Source: Streptococcus salivarius (GTDB taxonomy: Bacteria > Bacillota > Bacilli > Lactobacillales > Streptococcaceae). Taken from it: 64,000 nt of DNA. The stretch is taken from positions 72,501 through 136,500 of the forward strand of contig NZ_CP018187.1 of NCBI RefSeq assembly GCF_009738225.1, in the 5' to 3' direction. The notes under the pieces were generated by a model, which ran no database searches, was not told where the DNA came from, and saw only the letters and a program-made list of their open reading frames with translations. Each line of letters opens with the position of its first letter. Position 1 is the stretch's first letter. A program made the translations under genes and the position numbers. Shown in pieces: positions 1-10,884 of the stretch.

Positions 1-22
1 CCAGCTACCCCAGTTATACTTT

Positions 23-106
23 GCCGGCGTGGCGGAATTGGCAGACGCGCTGGACTCAAAATCCAGTGTCCGCAAGGACGTGCCGGTTCGACCCCGGCCG
101 CCGGTA
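23..106 (+). tRNA. tRNA-Leu (anticodon CAA)
   Basis: The 84-nt sequence folds as a class II tRNA. The seven-base acceptor strands GCCGGCG and CGCCGGT pair, with a final G-U pair and discriminator A. The anticodon loop CTCAAAA gives anticodon CAA, a long variable arm is present, and the T arm contains GGTTCGACCCC. The CCA end is not encoded. A rho-independent terminator follows directly. Confidence 0.95.
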
Positions 107-111
107 TAAGT

Positions 112-136
112 TACACTCCTTTAGGAGTGTTTTTTT
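112..136 (+). terminator. Terminator after tRNA-Leu
   Basis: ACACTCCT and AGGAGTGT form an 8-bp stem with a two-base loop, followed by a run of T. It separates the tRNA from polC, which starts 20 bases later. Confidence 0.85.
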
Positions 137-157
137 GTCTATAGGAGTTTAATTTTT

Positions 158-3100
158 ATGTCTGATAAATTTCAGCTTCTCTTAAAGCAAATTCGTTTTC
201 CTGAGGAACACGATGCTTTTAAAGAAATTAAAGATGGTTCTATCGAAACAGTAAAACTATTTAAATCAAAACGGCAGTGGTTTTTTGTTTTTTCTTTTCG
301 TAGTGTTCTTTCTTATGAGTCTTTTGTGCTTTTTGATAGTCTACTTCATTCTTCCTTCAATTCTTTAGGTGCCAAAGCTTCTTTTGAGATTCGTTTACTT
401 TCTACTTCTTGCGATGATTCTTTACTTGGAGATTATTTTTCATATGCCTTAGATAGTTTAAAAGTTTCTCACTTTTCTATTTATTCTTTATTCTCAAATC
501 TAAAGGTTGAAATTTCAAATAATAGTATTTGTGTTAAGGCTCCAGCGCATATAATTAAAGAAAACTTACAGGATAGATTTATTTCTTTGATTTCTAAATC
601 TCTTTCTCAAGTTGGTTTATCTGACGTATCAATTTCTGTTCTTGAAGATAAGGAAGCGTCATCTTCTATTGAAGAGGCTTATGAAACAAACAAGGTTTCT
701 TTACAAGAACAAGCTGAATCTCAGGCAAGACAGGCTCTTCAATCTATTCTTGAGAGTGCTCCAGCACCGAAACCTGTGAATGAACTGCCCCAAAATTTTG
801 CTGAGAAACAAAGTCAACGGCAGGCTAGTTTTGATAAGGCTGAAATAACGCCAATGGTTGATATTAATTCTGAAGAGAATCGTGTTGTTTTTGAAGGATA
901 TATTTTTGATGTAGAGCAACGTGAAACTAAGACGGGTCGAATTATTATTAATTTCAAGGTAACTGATTATACCTCTAGTTTTGCAATGCAGCGCTGGGTC
1001 AAAGATAGTGATGAGCTTGCTAAGTTCGATATGATAAAAAAGGGGAACTGGGTAAGAGTTCGCGGTCGTATTGAGAATAATCCTTTCACTCATAGTCTGA
1101 CAATGAATGTACAAGATATCAAAGAGATTTCGTACACACCTCGCAAGGATTTGATGCCTGAGGGACAAAAGCGTGTGGAATTTCATGCACATACTAACAT
1201 GTCGACTATGGATGCCATGCCAACTGTGGAAGAGCTTATTGATACTGCTGCTTCTTGGGGGCATCCAGCTGTTGCTATAACTGATCACGCTAATGTTCAG
1301 AGTTTTCCTCATGGCTACCATAGGGCTAAGAAAGCTGGTATTAAAGCTATTTTTGGTCTTGAAGCCAATCTTGTTGAGGATAAAGTTCCTATTGTTTATA
1401 ATTCCCAGAATTTGGAATTAAAAGAAGCTACTTATGTTGTATTTGACGTTGAGACAACGGGCTTGTCTGCTGTTCATAATGATTTGATTCAGATTGCGGC
1501 ATCAAAAATGCATAAAGGTAATATTATTGAGCAATTTGATGAATTTATAGACCCAGGGCATCCTCTTTCTGCTTTTACTACTGAGTTGACAGGTATTACT
1601 GATAATCATGTAAAAGGTGCTAAACCTTTAGTCCAAGTTTTACAGGAGTTTCAAGAATTCTGTCAAGGAACTGTGCTAGTAGCTCATAATGCGACTTTTG
1701 ACGTTGGTTTTATGAATGCCAATTATGAAAGACATCAGTTACCAACAATTTCACAACCAGTTATTGATACTTTAGAATTTGCACGAAATCTTTATCCTGA
1801 GTATAAGCGTCATGGTTTGGGTCCTTTGACGAAGCGGTTTGGTGTGGCTTTGGATCACCACCACATGGCTAATTATGATGCGGAAGCAACGGGCCGTTTG
1901 TTGTTTATCTTCATAAAAGATGTGTTTGATAAGCACGGTTTGACTAATTTGGAACAGTTGAACACGGATTTGGTTTCTGAAGATTCGTATAAAAAGTCTC
2001 GTGTTAAACATGCGACACTGTATGTTCAGAATCAAATTGGCTTGAAGAATATCTTTAAGTTGGTAAGTTTATCAAATGTCTCATACTTTGAGGGGGTAGC
2101 ACGTATTCCTCGTACGGTCTTAGATGAGTATCGTGAGGGAATCATTGTAGGTTCTGCTTGTGCTGATGGTGAGGTTTTTGATACGCTTCTGTCTCATGGT
2201 ATTGACAAGGCAGTTGAAGTTGCTAAATATTATGACTTTATTGAAGTTATGCCACCAGCGATTTATGCACCATTGATTGCGAAGGACTTAATTAAGGATG
2301 AGGTGGCTATAGAACAACTGATTCGAGATTTGATCGAAGTCGCTAGTCGTCTGGACAAGCCTGTGCTTGCTACAGGAAATGTACATTATATCAATCCTGA
2401 GGATGCGATTTATCGTGAAATCATTGTTCGTGCTTTGGGACAAGGAGCAATGATTAATAGGCCAATCGGTAAGGGAGAAAATGCGAAACCTGCTCCTTTA
2501 CCTGAAGCGCATTTTAGAACAACGAATGAGATGCTAGATGACTTTGCCTTTTTGGGAAAAGATTTAGCCTATGAAATTGTTGTAACTAATACGCAGGCTA
2601 TGGCTGACCAAATTGAAGAGGTCGAGGTTGTCAAAAAAGACTTGTACACACCTTTCATTGATCGTGCGGAAGAACAGGTTGCGGAGATGACATATGCTAG
2701 AGCGTTTGAGCTCTATGGTAATCCTTTGCCTGATATTATTGATCTGCGAATTGAGAAAGAGTTGTCCTCAATTCTTGGTAATGGTTTTGCCGTAATTTAC
2801 CTGGCTTCGCAGATGCTGGTTAACCGTTCAAATGAACGTGGGTACCTAGTTGGTTCGCGTGGATCTGTCGGTTCTAGTTTTGTTGCGACGATGATTGGAA
2901 TTACTGAGGTTAATCCGATGCCGCCACACTATTTATGTCCTAAATGTCAACACTCAGAGTTCATTACAGATGGTTCTTATGGATCTGGCTTCGATTTGCC
3001 TGATAAGGAGTGTTCGGAATGTGGAACGGAGTATAAAAAAGATGGTCAGGATATTCCTTTCGAGACTTTCCTAGGTTTTGATGGGGATAAGGTTCCGGAT

Positions 3101-4552
3101 ATCGATTTGAACTTTTCCGGTGATGATCAACCATCAGCCCACTTGGATGTTCGTGATATTTTTGGAGAGCAATATGCTTTTCGTGCCGGAACAGTAGGTA
3201 CTGTTGCAGATCGGACGGCTTATGGTTTTGTCAAAGGTTACGAACGTGACTATAATAAGTTTTACCGTGATGCCGAGGTCGATCGTCTGGCTATGGGTGC
3301 CGCTGGGGTTAAGCGAAACACAGGTCAGCACCCGGGTGGTATCGTTGTTATTCCAAATTATATGGATGTCTATGATTTTACACCTGTTCAATATCCGGCT
3401 GATGATGTAACGGCTGCCTGGCAGACGACTCACTTTAATTTCCACGATATCGATGAGAACGTGTTGAAGCTTGATATTCTGGGACATGATGATCCGACTA
3501 TGATTCGTAAGTTGCAGGATTTATCAGGAATTGATCCAAAAGATATTCGAGCAGATGACCCAGATGTAATGAAACTTTTTTCAGGGACTGAAATTTTGGG
3601 GGTAACACCTGAACAGATTGGGACACCAACGGGAATGTTAGGAATCCCTGAGTTTGGGACTAACTTTGTTCGTGGTATGGTAGACGAGACGCATCCGACG
3701 ACTTTTGCGGAACTCTTACAGTTATCTGGTTTGTCCCATGGTACAGACGTTTGGTTGGGTAATGCACAAGATTTGATCAAGGAAGGTATTGCCACTCTGA
3801 AAACCGTTATCGGTTGTCGTGACGATATCATGGTATACCTAATGCATGCGGGATTAGATCCTAAGATGGCCTTCACCATTATGGAACGTGTGCGTAAGGG
3901 AATGTGGTTGAAAATTTCTGAAGAAGAGCGAGATGGCTATATTCAAGCCATGCGTGAAAATAATGTTCCAGACTGGTATATTGAATCTTGTGGTAAAATC
4001 AAATACATGTTCCCTAAAGCCCATGCGGCAGCCTACGTTATGATGGCCCTGCGTGTAGCTTATTTCAAAGTGCACCATCCTATTTATTACTATTGTGCCT
4101 ACTTTTCAATTCGAGCTAAAGCATTCGAGCTTAAAACGATGTCTGCGGGTCTTGATGCTGTTAAAGCTCGAATGGAAGATATTAAGGAGAAGCGCCAACG
4201 AAATGAAGCGACTAATGTTGAAAATGACTTATTTACGACGCTTGAGATTGTCAATGAAATGTTAGAACGTGGCTTTACCTTTGGCCAGTTAGATCTTTAT
4301 AAGAGTCAGGCAACTGAATTTCTGATTGAAGGAGATACCTTGATTCCACCGTTTATTGCACTTGAAGGTTTGGGTGAGAACGTTGCTAAGCAAGTGGTTG
4401 CTGCGCGTGAAGAAGGTGAGTTCCTTTCCAAAACAGAATTGCGTAAACGAGGAGGTTTATCATCAACCTTGGTTGAAAAATTGGATGAAATGGGAATCCT
4501 AGGAAATATGCCAGAAGATAATCAATTAAGTCTTTTTGATGATTTCTTTTAA
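158..4552 (+). CDS. polC: DNA polymerase III alpha subunit, PolC type
   Basis: Replicative DNA polymerase of low-GC Gram-positives, with built-in 3'-5' proofreading. The 1464 residues match the family length. In order one sees an N-terminal domain, an OB-fold (about 230-335), the first half of a PHP domain ([14 protein letters not shown], about 343), and an inserted DEDD exonuclease beginning near residue 430 (FDVETTG, with D430 and E432). The PHP domain then resumes, and a zinc module with two CxxC pairs (about 927-955) precedes the catalytic PDIDLNF motif with D981 and D983. The ATG follows AGGAG. It stands alone between two terminators. Confidence 0.98.
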   Translation: MSDKFQLLLKQIRFPEEHDAFKEIKDGSIETVKLFKSKRQWFFVFSFRSVLSYESFVLFDSLLHSSFNSLGAKASFEIRLLSTSCDDSLLGDYFSYALDSLKVSHFSIYSLFSNLKVEISNNSICVKAPAHIIKENLQDRFISLISKSLSQVGLSDVSISVLEDKEASSSIEEAYETNKVSLQEQAESQARQALQSILESAPAPKPVNELPQNFAEKQSQRQASFDKAEITPMVDINSEENRVVFEGYIFDVEQRETKTGRIIINFKVTDYTSSFAMQRWVKDSDELAKFDMIKKGNWVRVRGRIENNPFTHSLTMNVQDIKEISYTPRKDLMPEGQKRVEFHAHTNMSTMDAMPTVEELIDTAASWGHPAVAITDHANVQSFPHGYHRAKKAGIKAIFGLEANLVEDKVPIVYNSQNLELKEATYVVFDVETTGLSAVHNDLIQIAASKMHKGNIIEQFDEFIDPGHPLSAFTTELTGITDNHVKGAKPLVQVLQEFQEFCQGTVLVAHNATFDVGFMNANYERHQLPTISQPVIDTLEFARNLYPEYKRHGLGPLTKRFGVALDHHHMANYDAEATGRLLFIFIKDVFDKHGLTNLEQLNTDLVSEDSYKKSRVKHATLYVQNQIGLKNIFKLVSLSNVSYFEGVARIPRTVLDEYREGIIVGSACADGEVFDTLLSHGIDKAVEVAKYYDFIEVMPPAIYAPLIAKDLIKDEVAIEQLIRDLIEVASRLDKPVLATGNVHYINPEDAIYREIIVRALGQGAMINRPIGKGENAKPAPLPEAHFRTTNEMLDDFAFLGKDLAYEIVVTNTQAMADQIEEVEVVKKDLYTPFIDRAEEQVAEMTYARAFELYGNPLPDIIDLRIEKELSSILGNGFAVIYLASQMLVNRSNERGYLVGSRGSVGSSFVATMIGITEVNPMPPHYLCPKCQHSEFITDGSYGSGFDLPDKECSECGTEYKKDGQDIPFETFLGFDGDKVPDIDLNFSGDDQPSAHLDVRDIFGEQYAFRAGTVGTVADRTAYGFVKGYERDYNKFYRDAEVDRLAMGAAGVKRNTGQHPGGIVVIPNYMDVYDFTPVQYPADDVTAAWQTTHFNFHDIDENVLKLDILGHDDPTMIRKLQDLSGIDPKDIRADDPDVMKLFSGTEILGVTPEQIGTPTGMLGIPEFGTNFVRGMVDETHPTTFAELLQLSGLSHGTDVWLGNAQDLIKEGIATLKTVIGCRDDIMVYLMHAGLDPKMAFTIMERVRKGMWLKISEEERDGYIQAMRENNVPDWYIESCGKIKYMFPKAHAAAYVMMALRVAYFKVHHPIYYYCAYFSIRAKAFELKTMSAGLDAVKARMEDIKEKRQRNEATNVENDLFTTLEIVNEMLERGFTFGQLDLYKSQATEFLIEGDTLIPPFIALEGLGENVAKQVVAAREEGEFLSKTELRKRGGLSSTLVEKLDEMGILGNMPEDNQLSLFDDFF

Positions 4553-4580
4553 TCGCTAAAGAGAATCGTCATCAACTTTG

Positions 4581-4613
4581 AGAGAATGGAGTCAGTCTCC
4601 GTTCTCTTTTTGT
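4581..4613 (+). terminator. Terminator after polC
   Basis: AGAGAATGGAG pairs with CTCCGTTCTCT around a five-base loop and is followed by TTTTTG. Confidence 0.85.
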
Positions 4614-4675
4614 TTAGGGGTCTGCATGTGATGCTAACAAGCCAAAGCTGAGAAGAAACCTTTTTCTTCGTCTTA

Positions 4676-4684
4676 TGGTATACT
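4676..4684 (+). promoter_or_regulatory. Extended -10 promoter of pepS
   Basis: TGGTATACT is an extended -10 element 31 bases before the pepS ATG. No convincing -35 box is seen. The ribosome binding site AAGGAG starts at about 4704. Confidence 0.6.
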
Positions 4685-4715
4685 GATAGAAAAATATAGT
4701 TTCAAGGAGTTAATC

Positions 4716-5957
4716 ATGGTTTTACCAAATTTTAAAGAAAATCTTGAGAAATATGCTAAATTACTGGTTGCTAATGGGATTAATGTGCAACCTGGTCACA
4801 CAGTGGCCTTGAGCATTGATGTAGAACAAGCAGAGCTAGCTCACCTCTTAGTAAAAGAAGCCTATGCTTTAGGAGCAGCTGAGGTAATCGTTCAATGGTC
4901 AGATGATATTATTAATCGCGAGCGCTTCTTGCATGCTGATATGGACCGCATCGAAGAGGTTCCTGCCTATAAAAAAGCTGAGATGGAATATTTGTTGGCC
5001 AAAAAGGCAAGTCGCTTAGGTGTTCGTTCATCAGATCCAGGTGCCCTTAATGGTGTAGCTCCTGAACGTTTATCTGCTCATGCAAAAGCTACTGGAGTGG
5101 CCTTTAAACCTATGCAGGTGGCAACTCAGTCTAATAAGGTTAGTTGGACTGTAGCTGCTGCAGCTGGTAAGGAATGGGCTAAGAAGGTCTTTCCTGATGC
5201 TTCGAGTGATGAGGAAGCTGTAGATTTACTTTGGGACCAAATTTTCAAGACCTGTCGTGTTTATGAAGAGGATCCTGTACGTGCTTGGAAGGAACATGCT
5301 GAACGTTTGGATGCTAAAGCACGCCTACTCAATGAGGCACAATTCTCAGCCTTGCATTACCAAGCACCTGGAACAGATTTGACTCTAGGATTGCCTAAAA
5401 ATCACGTTTGGGAGTCTGCAGGTGCCATCAATGCGCAAGGTGAAGGCTTCCTTCCTAATATGCCAACAGAAGAAGTCTTTACGGCACCAGATTTTCGTCG
5501 TGCAGATGGCTATGTCTCAAGTACAAAGCCTCTAAGTTACAATGGCAATATTATTGAGGGAATCAAGGTAACCTTCAAAGACGGTGAAATTGTAGATATC
5601 ACAGCGTACCAGGGCGATGAGGTGATGAAGAATCTCGTCTTCAACAATAATGGGGCGCGTGCTCTAGGTGAATGTGCTCTGGTACCAGATCCAAGTCCTA
5701 TTTCACAGTCAGGCATCACCTTCTTTAACACTCTTTTTGATGAGAATGCATCCAACCACCTAGCTATTGGAGCAGCCTATGCTACCAGTGTTGAGGGAGG
5801 GGCAGACATGACAGAAGAGGAGCTTAAGGAAGCTGGTCTTAATCGTTCTGATGTACACGTAGATTTTATGATTGGTTCAAATCAAATGGATATTGATGGC
5901 ATCCGCCAAGATGGTAGTCGTGTACCAATCTTCCGAAATGGGGATTGGGTAATCTAA
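4716..5957 (+). CDS. pepS: Aminopeptidase PepS (M29 family)
   Basis: Cytoplasmic metallo-aminopeptidase of family M29 (thermophilic aminopeptidase family). It removes N-terminal residues from peptides and serves peptide nitrogen nutrition. The 413-residue length is typical for streptococcal PepS. The C-terminal half carries the conserved family features: GLPKNHVWESAG, the ENASNHLAIG stretch and the HVDFMIGS motif, which together supply the Glu/His/Asp metal ligands. The ATG follows AAGGAG and an extended -10 promoter. The next gene starts 19 bases after the stop codon and may be co-transcribed. Confidence 0.93.
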   Translation: MVLPNFKENLEKYAKLLVANGINVQPGHTVALSIDVEQAELAHLLVKEAYALGAAEVIVQWSDDIINRERFLHADMDRIEEVPAYKKAEMEYLLAKKASRLGVRSSDPGALNGVAPERLSAHAKATGVAFKPMQVATQSNKVSWTVAAAAGKEWAKKVFPDASSDEEAVDLLWDQIFKTCRVYEEDPVRAWKEHAERLDAKARLLNEAQFSALHYQAPGTDLTLGLPKNHVWESAGAINAQGEGFLPNMPTEEVFTAPDFRRADGYVSSTKPLSYNGNIIEGIKVTFKDGEIVDITAYQGDEVMKNLVFNNNGARALGECALVPDPSPISQSGITFFNTLFDENASNHLAIGAAYATSVEGGADMTEEELKEAGLNRSDVHVDFMIGSNQMDIDGIRQDGSRVPIFRNGDWVI

Positions 5958-5976
5958 GTATGATGGAGAATTTATC

Positions 5977-6207
5977 ATGATTGGAAGTATGATAGTTGGT
6001 TTTCTAATTGGCCTTATTGCTTCTGCTATATCAAATAGGGGTGAACGTATGGGTTGTATTGGCAAGACCTTTGTTGGATGGCTAGGTGCTTTTGTTGGTC
6101 AGCTTCTTTTTGGAAATTGGGGACCGATGTTAGCAGATACTGCTATAGTCCCTTCGGTGCTAGGTGCTGTTATCTTATTAGCCCTTTTTTGGAATCGTAA
6201 TAGTTAG
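5977..6207 (+). CDS. GlsB/YeaQ/YmgE-family small membrane protein
   Basis: A 76-residue membrane protein with three hydrophobic segments (about 2-18, 28-45 and 55-72) and glycine-rich turns. It begins MIGSMIVGFLIGLIAS, the usual start of the transglycosylase-associated (GlsB/YeaQ/YmgE) family. Members are linked to envelope and general stress, but no biochemical activity is established. The start is set by GGAGA upstream of the ATG. It lies just after pepS and before a terminator. Confidence 0.85.
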   Translation: MIGSMIVGFLIGLIASAISNRGERMGCIGKTFVGWLGAFVGQLLFGNWGPMLADTAIVPSVLGAVILLALFWNRNS

Positions 6208-6212
6208 AAATG

Positions 6213-6256
6213 AAAGAGTTCTGAGGTATTGGTTAGATATCTAAGGACTCTTTTTT
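6213..6256 (+). terminator. Terminator after the pepS unit
   Basis: AAAGAGT and ACTCTTT close an imperfect stem whose 3' side merges into a run of six T. Confidence 0.65.
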
Positions 6257-6339
6257 CTTATTTTTTCATTTTCATATACCACTTTTAGAAAAACTGTGGT
6301 AGAGTAATAAAAACAGCATCTATTTGGAAAGGACTAGAA

Positions 6340-6768
6340 ATGAGCGACTTAGATAAAAATATGGCTGTAAAAAGTATGGTAGTTATGCGTAAGGCTTTTC
6401 GTACCATCGATGCCAAGGTTTCTGAGACTTTTAAAGAATTTAATTTGACACCAACTCAATTTGGGGTCATGGACGTACTAAATGCCAAAGGACGTATGAA
6501 GATTGGCGAATTAATTGATCGCATGCTTGCTACCTCCGGTAATATGACTGTCGTTATTAAAAATATGGAGAAAAAAGGCTGGCTGACGCGAGAAGCCTGC
6601 CAAACAGATAAGCGTGCTTTCGAGGTTGATTTGACGGATGAGGGACGTCGTATTATTCAAGCAGCAATCCCCCCACATCAGCGAGCTATTGAGGAGACTT
6701 TTTCCGTTCTGATACCTGAAGAGCAGGCACAGTTGGTAGAGCTACTGAAAAAATTTAAGAATGTCTGA
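6340..6768 (+). CDS. MarR-family transcriptional regulator
   Basis: A 142-residue winged-helix regulator of the MarR family. The recognition region is visible as LTPTQFGVMDVLNAKGRMKIGELIDRMLATSGNMTVVIKNMEKKGWL, and the wing follows with R-x-x-x-x-D-K-R (about 87-94). These proteins bind palindromes as dimers and are often released by phenolic or oxidising compounds. It is 87 bases upstream of an FMN-dependent reductase that it plausibly controls, as in many streptococci. The ligand is not predictable. AAGGA precedes the ATG. Confidence 0.9.
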   Translation: MSDLDKNMAVKSMVVMRKAFRTIDAKVSETFKEFNLTPTQFGVMDVLNAKGRMKIGELIDRMLATSGNMTVVIKNMEKKGWLTREACQTDKRAFEVDLTDEGRRIIQAAIPPHQRAIEETFSVLIPEEQAQLVELLKKFKNV

Positions 6769-6855
6769 GCATATTTCTTTATATTTCTAATGAAATCGCA
6801 TATATTACTATGTAGTATTAATTATTAATTGTTAGAAATACAAAGGAAATGTATC

Positions 6856-7401
6856 ATGAAAAACATTCTATTTATCGTTGGGTCTCTTCGTAAGGGATCA
6901 TTTAACCACCAATTAGCAGAAGAAGCTGAGAAAATGCTAGCTGATAAAGCTAATGTTTCTTATCTTGACTATAGTCAAGTACCTGTTTTTAATCAGGATT
7001 TAGAAAGTCCGGTTCTTCCTGTTTTGGCAGAAGTTCGAGAGCAGGTCTTGGCAGCAGATGCAATCTGGATTTTCTCACCGGTTTATAATTTCTCAATTCC
7101 TGGGCCAGTGAAAAATTTACTTGACTGGTTGAGCCGCGCCCTTGACCTATCAGATCCTTCAGGACCATCAGCTCTTCAAGATAAGATTGTAACCGTGTCA
7201 TCAGTTGCTAATGGTGGTCACAATCAACTTTTTGATGTCTACAAAGAATTGTTACCATTTATCCGTACCCAAGTGGTTGGTGATTTTACAGCGACACGTG
7301 TAAATGATACAGCATGGGTGGATGGAAAATTCGTAGCAACAGCAGAAGTTCTTGAAAGCCTTCAGACTCAAGCAGCGGCTTTGGTTGAAGCCATTAAATA
7401 A
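6856..7401 (+). CDS. NADPH-dependent FMN reductase family protein
   Basis: A 181-residue flavodoxin-fold reductase. The N-terminus [20 protein letters not shown] contains the phosphate-binding GSLRKGSFN loop for FMN, and the conserved [22 protein letters not shown] follows in the middle. Such enzymes reduce FMN, quinones or azo and nitro compounds with NAD(P)H. The ATG at 6856 is preferred over an upstream in-frame TTG because AAAGGA lies nine bases before it and translation there gives the canonical start of the family. It is probably regulated by the adjacent MarR protein. Confidence 0.9.
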   Translation: MKNILFIVGSLRKGSFNHQLAEEAEKMLADKANVSYLDYSQVPVFNQDLESPVLPVLAEVREQVLAADAIWIFSPVYNFSIPGPVKNLLDWLSRALDLSDPSGPSALQDKIVTVSSVANGGHNQLFDVYKELLPFIRTQVVGDFTATRVNDTAWVDGKFVATAEVLESLQTQAAALVEAIK

Positions 7402-7409
7402 GAATAATG

Positions 7410-7442
7410 AATACCCGAGGTATCTAGCTTCGGGTATTTTTA
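7410..7442 (+). terminator. Terminator after the FMN reductase
   Basis: AATACCCGA pairs with TTCGGGTATT and a short T run follows. Confidence 0.8.
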
Positions 7443-7454
7443 TATGCAACAATG

Positions 7455-7476
7455 AAAAAAGACACCCTAAGGTGTC
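7455..7476 (-). terminator. Terminator after tRNA-Cys
   Basis: On the minus strand GACACC-TTAG-GGTGTC is followed by TTTTTT, 13 bases beyond the tRNA 3' end. Confidence 0.8.
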
Positions 7477-7488
7477 CTCGTATTATGA

Positions 7489-7559
7489 AGGCGGTAGACG
7501 GATTTGAACCGACGATCAAGCTTTTGCAGAGCCGTGCCTTACCACTTGGCTATACCGCC
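7489..7559 (-). tRNA. tRNA-Cys (anticodon GCA)
   Basis: A 71-nt cloverleaf on the minus strand. The acceptor strands GGCGGTA and TACCGCC pair, U73 is the discriminator as expected for tRNA-Cys, the anticodon loop CTGCAAA contains GCA, and the T arm reads GGTTCAAATCC. CCA is not encoded. Confidence 0.95.
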
Positions 7560-7734
7560 ATAACAGATACCATTCTATCGAAAAAACAAAGATTCGTCAA
7601 GTCTCTTTCATCAAATTGGCTGGTTGATTGTTCAAACTGCCTATTTACAAGAAATATAAAGAGGCTGAAAGACATTCAACCTCTTTATATTTCTTGTAAT
7701 TGTTGTAGATAGATTACTAACACGTATGTTTTGA

Positions 7735-9267
7735 TTATTGTCTAATCAAGTAATCAAAGGCTCCGATAGCAGCTGTAGCACCAGATCCCATGGAAATAAT
7801 GATTTGTTTGTAGGCGCTGTCAGTACAGTCACCTGCGGCAAAAATACCAGGGATATTTGTTGAACCAAATTTATCAACGATAATTTCTTGGCGTTCATTG
7901 AGTTCAATACCACTGTCTTTGAGCCAAGCAGTACTTGGTACAAGACCAATTTGGACAAAGACACCTTCAAGATCAAGATGTTTTTCTTCGTTTGTATCAC
8001 GCTCAACGTAACTCAAACCAGTCACATGATCTTGACCAAGAATTTCTTTGGTTGCAACGTTCTTAAGAATGGTTAGATTATCAGTTTTAGCAGCTCGTTC
8101 TTGTAAGACTTGATCTGCCTTTAATTCAGGCAAGAACTCTAAGACTGTAACGTGTTTAGTAATACCCGCTAAATCCAAAGCAGCTTCCAAACCTGAGTTA
8201 CCACCACCGATAACAGCAACATTTTTTCCTTCAAATAGAGGACCATCGCAGTGTGGACAGTAAGTAACCCCTTTATTGCGGAATTCATCTTCACCAGGAA
8301 CGTTGATATTACGCCATTTGGCTCCTAGTGCTAGGATAGCCGTTTTAGATTTTAAAACGGCACCGTTAGCTAGTGTGACTTCAATAAGTTCTTTCTTCTC
8401 AATGCCAGTAGCTAATTGACTTTTGATGATATCAACATTGTAAGATTTTGTATGCTCTTCAACTTGGGCCATTAACTTAGGACCTTCTGTATATAGCGTA
8501 CCAATCATGTTCTCAATACCAACTGTCTCGATAACTTGCCCACCAAAAGTTTCTGCTAAAAGCCCAGTTTTAAGCCCTTTACGAGCAGCGTAAATTGCAG
8601 CACTGTTTCCAGCAGGACCACCACCAATAACCAAAACATCATAGACACCTTTACCAGCGAAAGCCTCAGCTTCAAGTGGTCCGTCCAACTTTTCTACAAG
8701 CTGTTCAATGGTTGCACGACCAGAAGTAAATTCTTCTTGGTCTTTGTAAACCGTAGGAACAGACATGATACCTTTGGCTTTGACCTCATCTTGATACATA
8801 CCACCTTCAATCATAGTGTGAGTGATATTTGGGTTCAAAACAGCCATTATATTAAAGGCTTGAACAACGTCTGGACAATTGTGACAAGTTAATGAAACAT
8901 AAGTTTCTAAATCAATGGGTTTATCAATCTTCTTGATACGTTCGATAGTGTCATCATCAACTTTAGGTGGACGACCAGAAACTTGCAAGAGAGCTAAAAT
9001 GAAAGATGTGAATTCGTGGCCCATTGGTAAGCCTGAGAAAATAACACGACTTTTTTGCCCTTTTTGTGCAATACCAAAACTAGGTTGACGTTTTAAATGT
9101 GTTGATTCAAGACTAATGCGGTCAGACATAGCGACAATCTCGTCTAAAAATTCTTTTACTTTACGAGAATTATCATCATCCCCTAAATCTGTTTGTAATA
9201 CAATATCAGATTCTAGTAAATTTAAATACTGCGCTAATTGTGTCTTGATTTCTTTATCTAAGACCAT
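7735..9267 (-). CDS. ahpF: Alkyl hydroperoxide reductase subunit F
   Basis: NADH:peroxiredoxin oxidoreductase that re-reduces AhpC. The 510 residues include an N-terminal tandem thioredoxin-fold domain with redox pair TCHNC (C128, C131). A thioredoxin-reductase-like part follows, with FAD-binding GGGPAGNSAA, the redox pair YCPHCDG, the NAD-binding GGGNSGLEAA and a C-terminal FAD signature ending in AAGDC. It lies 16 bases after ahpC and is clearly co-transcribed. Together they form the two-component NADH peroxidase that protects streptococci, which lack catalase. Confidence 0.97.
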   Translation of the reverse strand: MVLDKEIKTQLAQYLNLLESDIVLQTDLGDDDNSRKVKEFLDEIVAMSDRISLESTHLKRQPSFGIAQKGQKSRVIFSGLPMGHEFTSFILALLQVSGRPPKVDDDTIERIKKIDKPIDLETYVSLTCHNCPDVVQAFNIMAVLNPNITHTMIEGGMYQDEVKAKGIMSVPTVYKDQEEFTSGRATIEQLVEKLDGPLEAEAFAGKGVYDVLVIGGGPAGNSAAIYAARKGLKTGLLAETFGGQVIETVGIENMIGTLYTEGPKLMAQVEEHTKSYNVDIIKSQLATGIEKKELIEVTLANGAVLKSKTAILALGAKWRNINVPGEDEFRNKGVTYCPHCDGPLFEGKNVAVIGGGNSGLEAALDLAGITKHVTVLEFLPELKADQVLQERAAKTDNLTILKNVATKEILGQDHVTGLSYVERDTNEEKHLDLEGVFVQIGLVPSTAWLKDSGIELNERQEIIVDKFGSTNIPGIFAAGDCTDSAYKQIIISMGSGATAAIGAFDYLIRQ

Positions 9268-9283
9268 GGATACCCCCTGGTTG

Positions 9284-9844
9284 TTAAATTTTACCTACAA
9301 GATCTAAGCTAGGAGTAAGTGTTTCAGCTCCTTCTTTCCATTTGGCTGGACAAACTTCACCTGGATGTTGACGAATATATTGAGCAGCACGGACTTTATC
9401 AATAAGAGTGCTTGCATCACGTCCAATACCATCAGCGTTAATTTCCATCATTTGGATAACACCATCTGGATCAATAATGAATGTACCACGTTGTGCGAGA
9501 CCATCTTGTCCAAGAACATCAAAACCTTGTGAGATGTGGTGTGAAGGATCTCCAATCATAGGATAAGTAATAGTTCCAACAACATCTGAGTCATCATGCC
9601 AAGCTTTGTGAACAAAGTGAGTATCGGTAGAGACAGAGTAAACCTCTACACCAAGAGATTTAAGAGCTTCATATTGTTCTTGAAGGTCACCGAGTTCAGT
9701 TGGGCAGACAAATGAAAAATCTGCAGGGTAGAAGCAGAAGACCGCCCATTTACCTTTAACATCTTCATCTGTAACAGTAATGAATTCCCCGTTGTGATAA
9801 GCCTGTGCTGAAAATTCAATAATTTCTTTTCCGACTAATGACAA
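9284..9844 (-). CDS. ahpC: Alkyl hydroperoxide reductase subunit C (2-Cys peroxiredoxin)
   Basis: A typical 2-Cys peroxiredoxin that reduces H2O2, organic peroxides and peroxynitrite. The peroxidatic cysteine is in [10 protein letters not shown] (C47) and the resolving cysteine in [10 protein letters not shown] near the C-terminus. I start it at a TTG (9844), giving [11 protein letters not shown] and 186 residues, the normal family length. AGGAGGAC lies just upstream, and the longer reading frame would run through the promoter. The leading gene of ahpCF. Confidence 0.95.
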   Translation of the reverse strand: MSLVGKEIIEFSAQAYHNGEFITVTDEDVKGKWAVFCFYPADFSFVCPTELGDLQEQYEALKSLGVEVYSVSTDTHFVHKAWHDDSDVVGTITYPMIGDPSHHISQGFDVLGQDGLAQRGTFIIDPDGVIQMMEINADGIGRDASTLIDKVRAAQYIRQHPGEVCPAKWKEGAETLTPSLDLVGKI

Positions 9845-9875
9845 AATAATGTCCTCCTCTATTTTTAATAGCCTA

Positions 9876-9904
9876 ATTATAAACGAAATACTCATCAACC
9901 TCAA
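9876..9904 (-). promoter_or_regulatory. ahpCF promoter
   Basis: On the minus strand TTGAGG and a perfect TATAAT are separated by 17 bases, 32 bases upstream of the TTG start. Confidence 0.75.
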
Positions 9905-10025
9905 AGAAAACGATTGCAATTTTAATGAGAGGGGGATTTTTCTAATGGTCAGACTGATTTTAGAGCTTGTCAAATGTCACTTTTTTTGATAAACTATTAT
10001 AGTTGCGTAAAGTGACAAATACTCA

Positions 10026-10084
10026 TTCTAAGCCGATTGTGGTCTTGTTGCCGCAGGGTGGGACTGCAAGTCTAAAGCTTAGAA
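10026..10084 (+). promoter_or_regulatory. Structured leader of rpsB
   Basis: TTCTAAGC (10026-10033) and GCTTAGAA (10077-10084) form a perfect 8-bp closing stem around a GC-richer interior, 33 bases before the rpsB ATG. A promoter with TTGTCA at 9967 and TAAACT at 9990 (17-base spacer) would transcribe it. This looks like a ribosomal-protein autoregulatory leader, but I cannot match it to a named class. Confidence 0.5.
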
Positions 10085-10116
10085 GAGGAAAAAACAATTT
10101 TTAAGGAGAAATACTC

Positions 10117-10884
10117 ATGGCAGTAATTTCAATGAAACAACTTCTTGAGGCTGGTGTTCACTTCGGTCACCAAACTCGTCGCTGGAATCCTAAGATGGCT
10201 AAGTACATCTTCACAGAACGTAACGGAATCCACGTTATTGACTTGCAACAAACTGTAAAAATGGCTGATACAGCTTACGAATTCGTTCGTGAAGCAGCAG
10301 CTAACGATGCAGTAATTTTGTTCGTTGGTACTAAAAAACAAGCAGCTGAAGCAGTAGCTGAAGAAGCAACTCGTGCTGGTCAATACTACATCAACCACCG
10401 TTGGTTGGGTGGTACTCTTACAAACTGGGATACTATCCAAAAACGTATCGCTCGTTTGAAAGAAATCAAACAAATGGAAGCTGACGGAACTTTCGAAGTT
10501 CTTCCTAAGAAAGAAGTTGCACTTCTTAACAAACAACGTGCACGTCTTGAAAAATTCTTGGGTGGTATCGAAGATATGCCTCGCATTCCAGATGTAATCT
10601 ACATCGTTGACCCACACAAAGAACAAATCGCTGTTAAAGAAGCTAAAAAACTTGGTATCCCAGTTGTAGCGATGGTTGATACAAACGCTGATCCAGATGA
10701 GATCGATGTAATCATCCCAGCTAACGATGACGCTATCCGTGCCGTTAAATTGATCACTTCAAAAATGGCTGATGCTATCATCGAAGGTAACCAAGGTGAA
10801 GATGCTTCTGCAGATTTCCAAGAAGCAGCTGCAGCTGATTCAATCGAAGAAATCGTTGAAGTTGTCGAAGGTGACAACAACTAA
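10117..10884 (+). CDS. rpsB: 30S ribosomal protein S2
   Basis: Structural protein of the small subunit. The 255 residues begin [27 protein letters not shown], the invariant S2 start, and contain the [12 protein letters not shown] and [12 protein letters not shown] signatures. The acidic C-terminal tail is usual in streptococci. AAGGAG precedes the ATG. Codon use is strongly biased, as expected of a highly expressed gene. It pairs with tsf downstream. Confidence 0.98.
   Translation: MAVISMKQLLEAGVHFGHQTRRWNPKMAKYIFTERNGIHVIDLQQTVKMADTAYEFVREAAANDAVILFVGTKKQAAEAVAEEATRAGQYYINHRWLGGTLTNWDTIQKRIARLKEIKQMEADGTFEVLPKKEVALLNKQRARLEKFLGGIEDMPRIPDVIYIVDPHKEQIAVKEAKKLGIPVVAMVDTNADPDEIDVIIPANDDAIRAVKLITSKMADAIIEGNQGEDASADFQEAAAADSIEEIVEVVEGDNN

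Noticed and set aside
7452..7712. 86-codon plus-strand frame
   Set aside because: It lies over the tRNA-Cys gene and its terminator on the opposite strand and has no start signal.
9845..9973. N-terminal extension of AhpC by 43 residues
   Set aside because: It would translate through the TATAAT/TTGAGG promoter and the AGGAGGAC site. Family length fits the TTG start at 9844.
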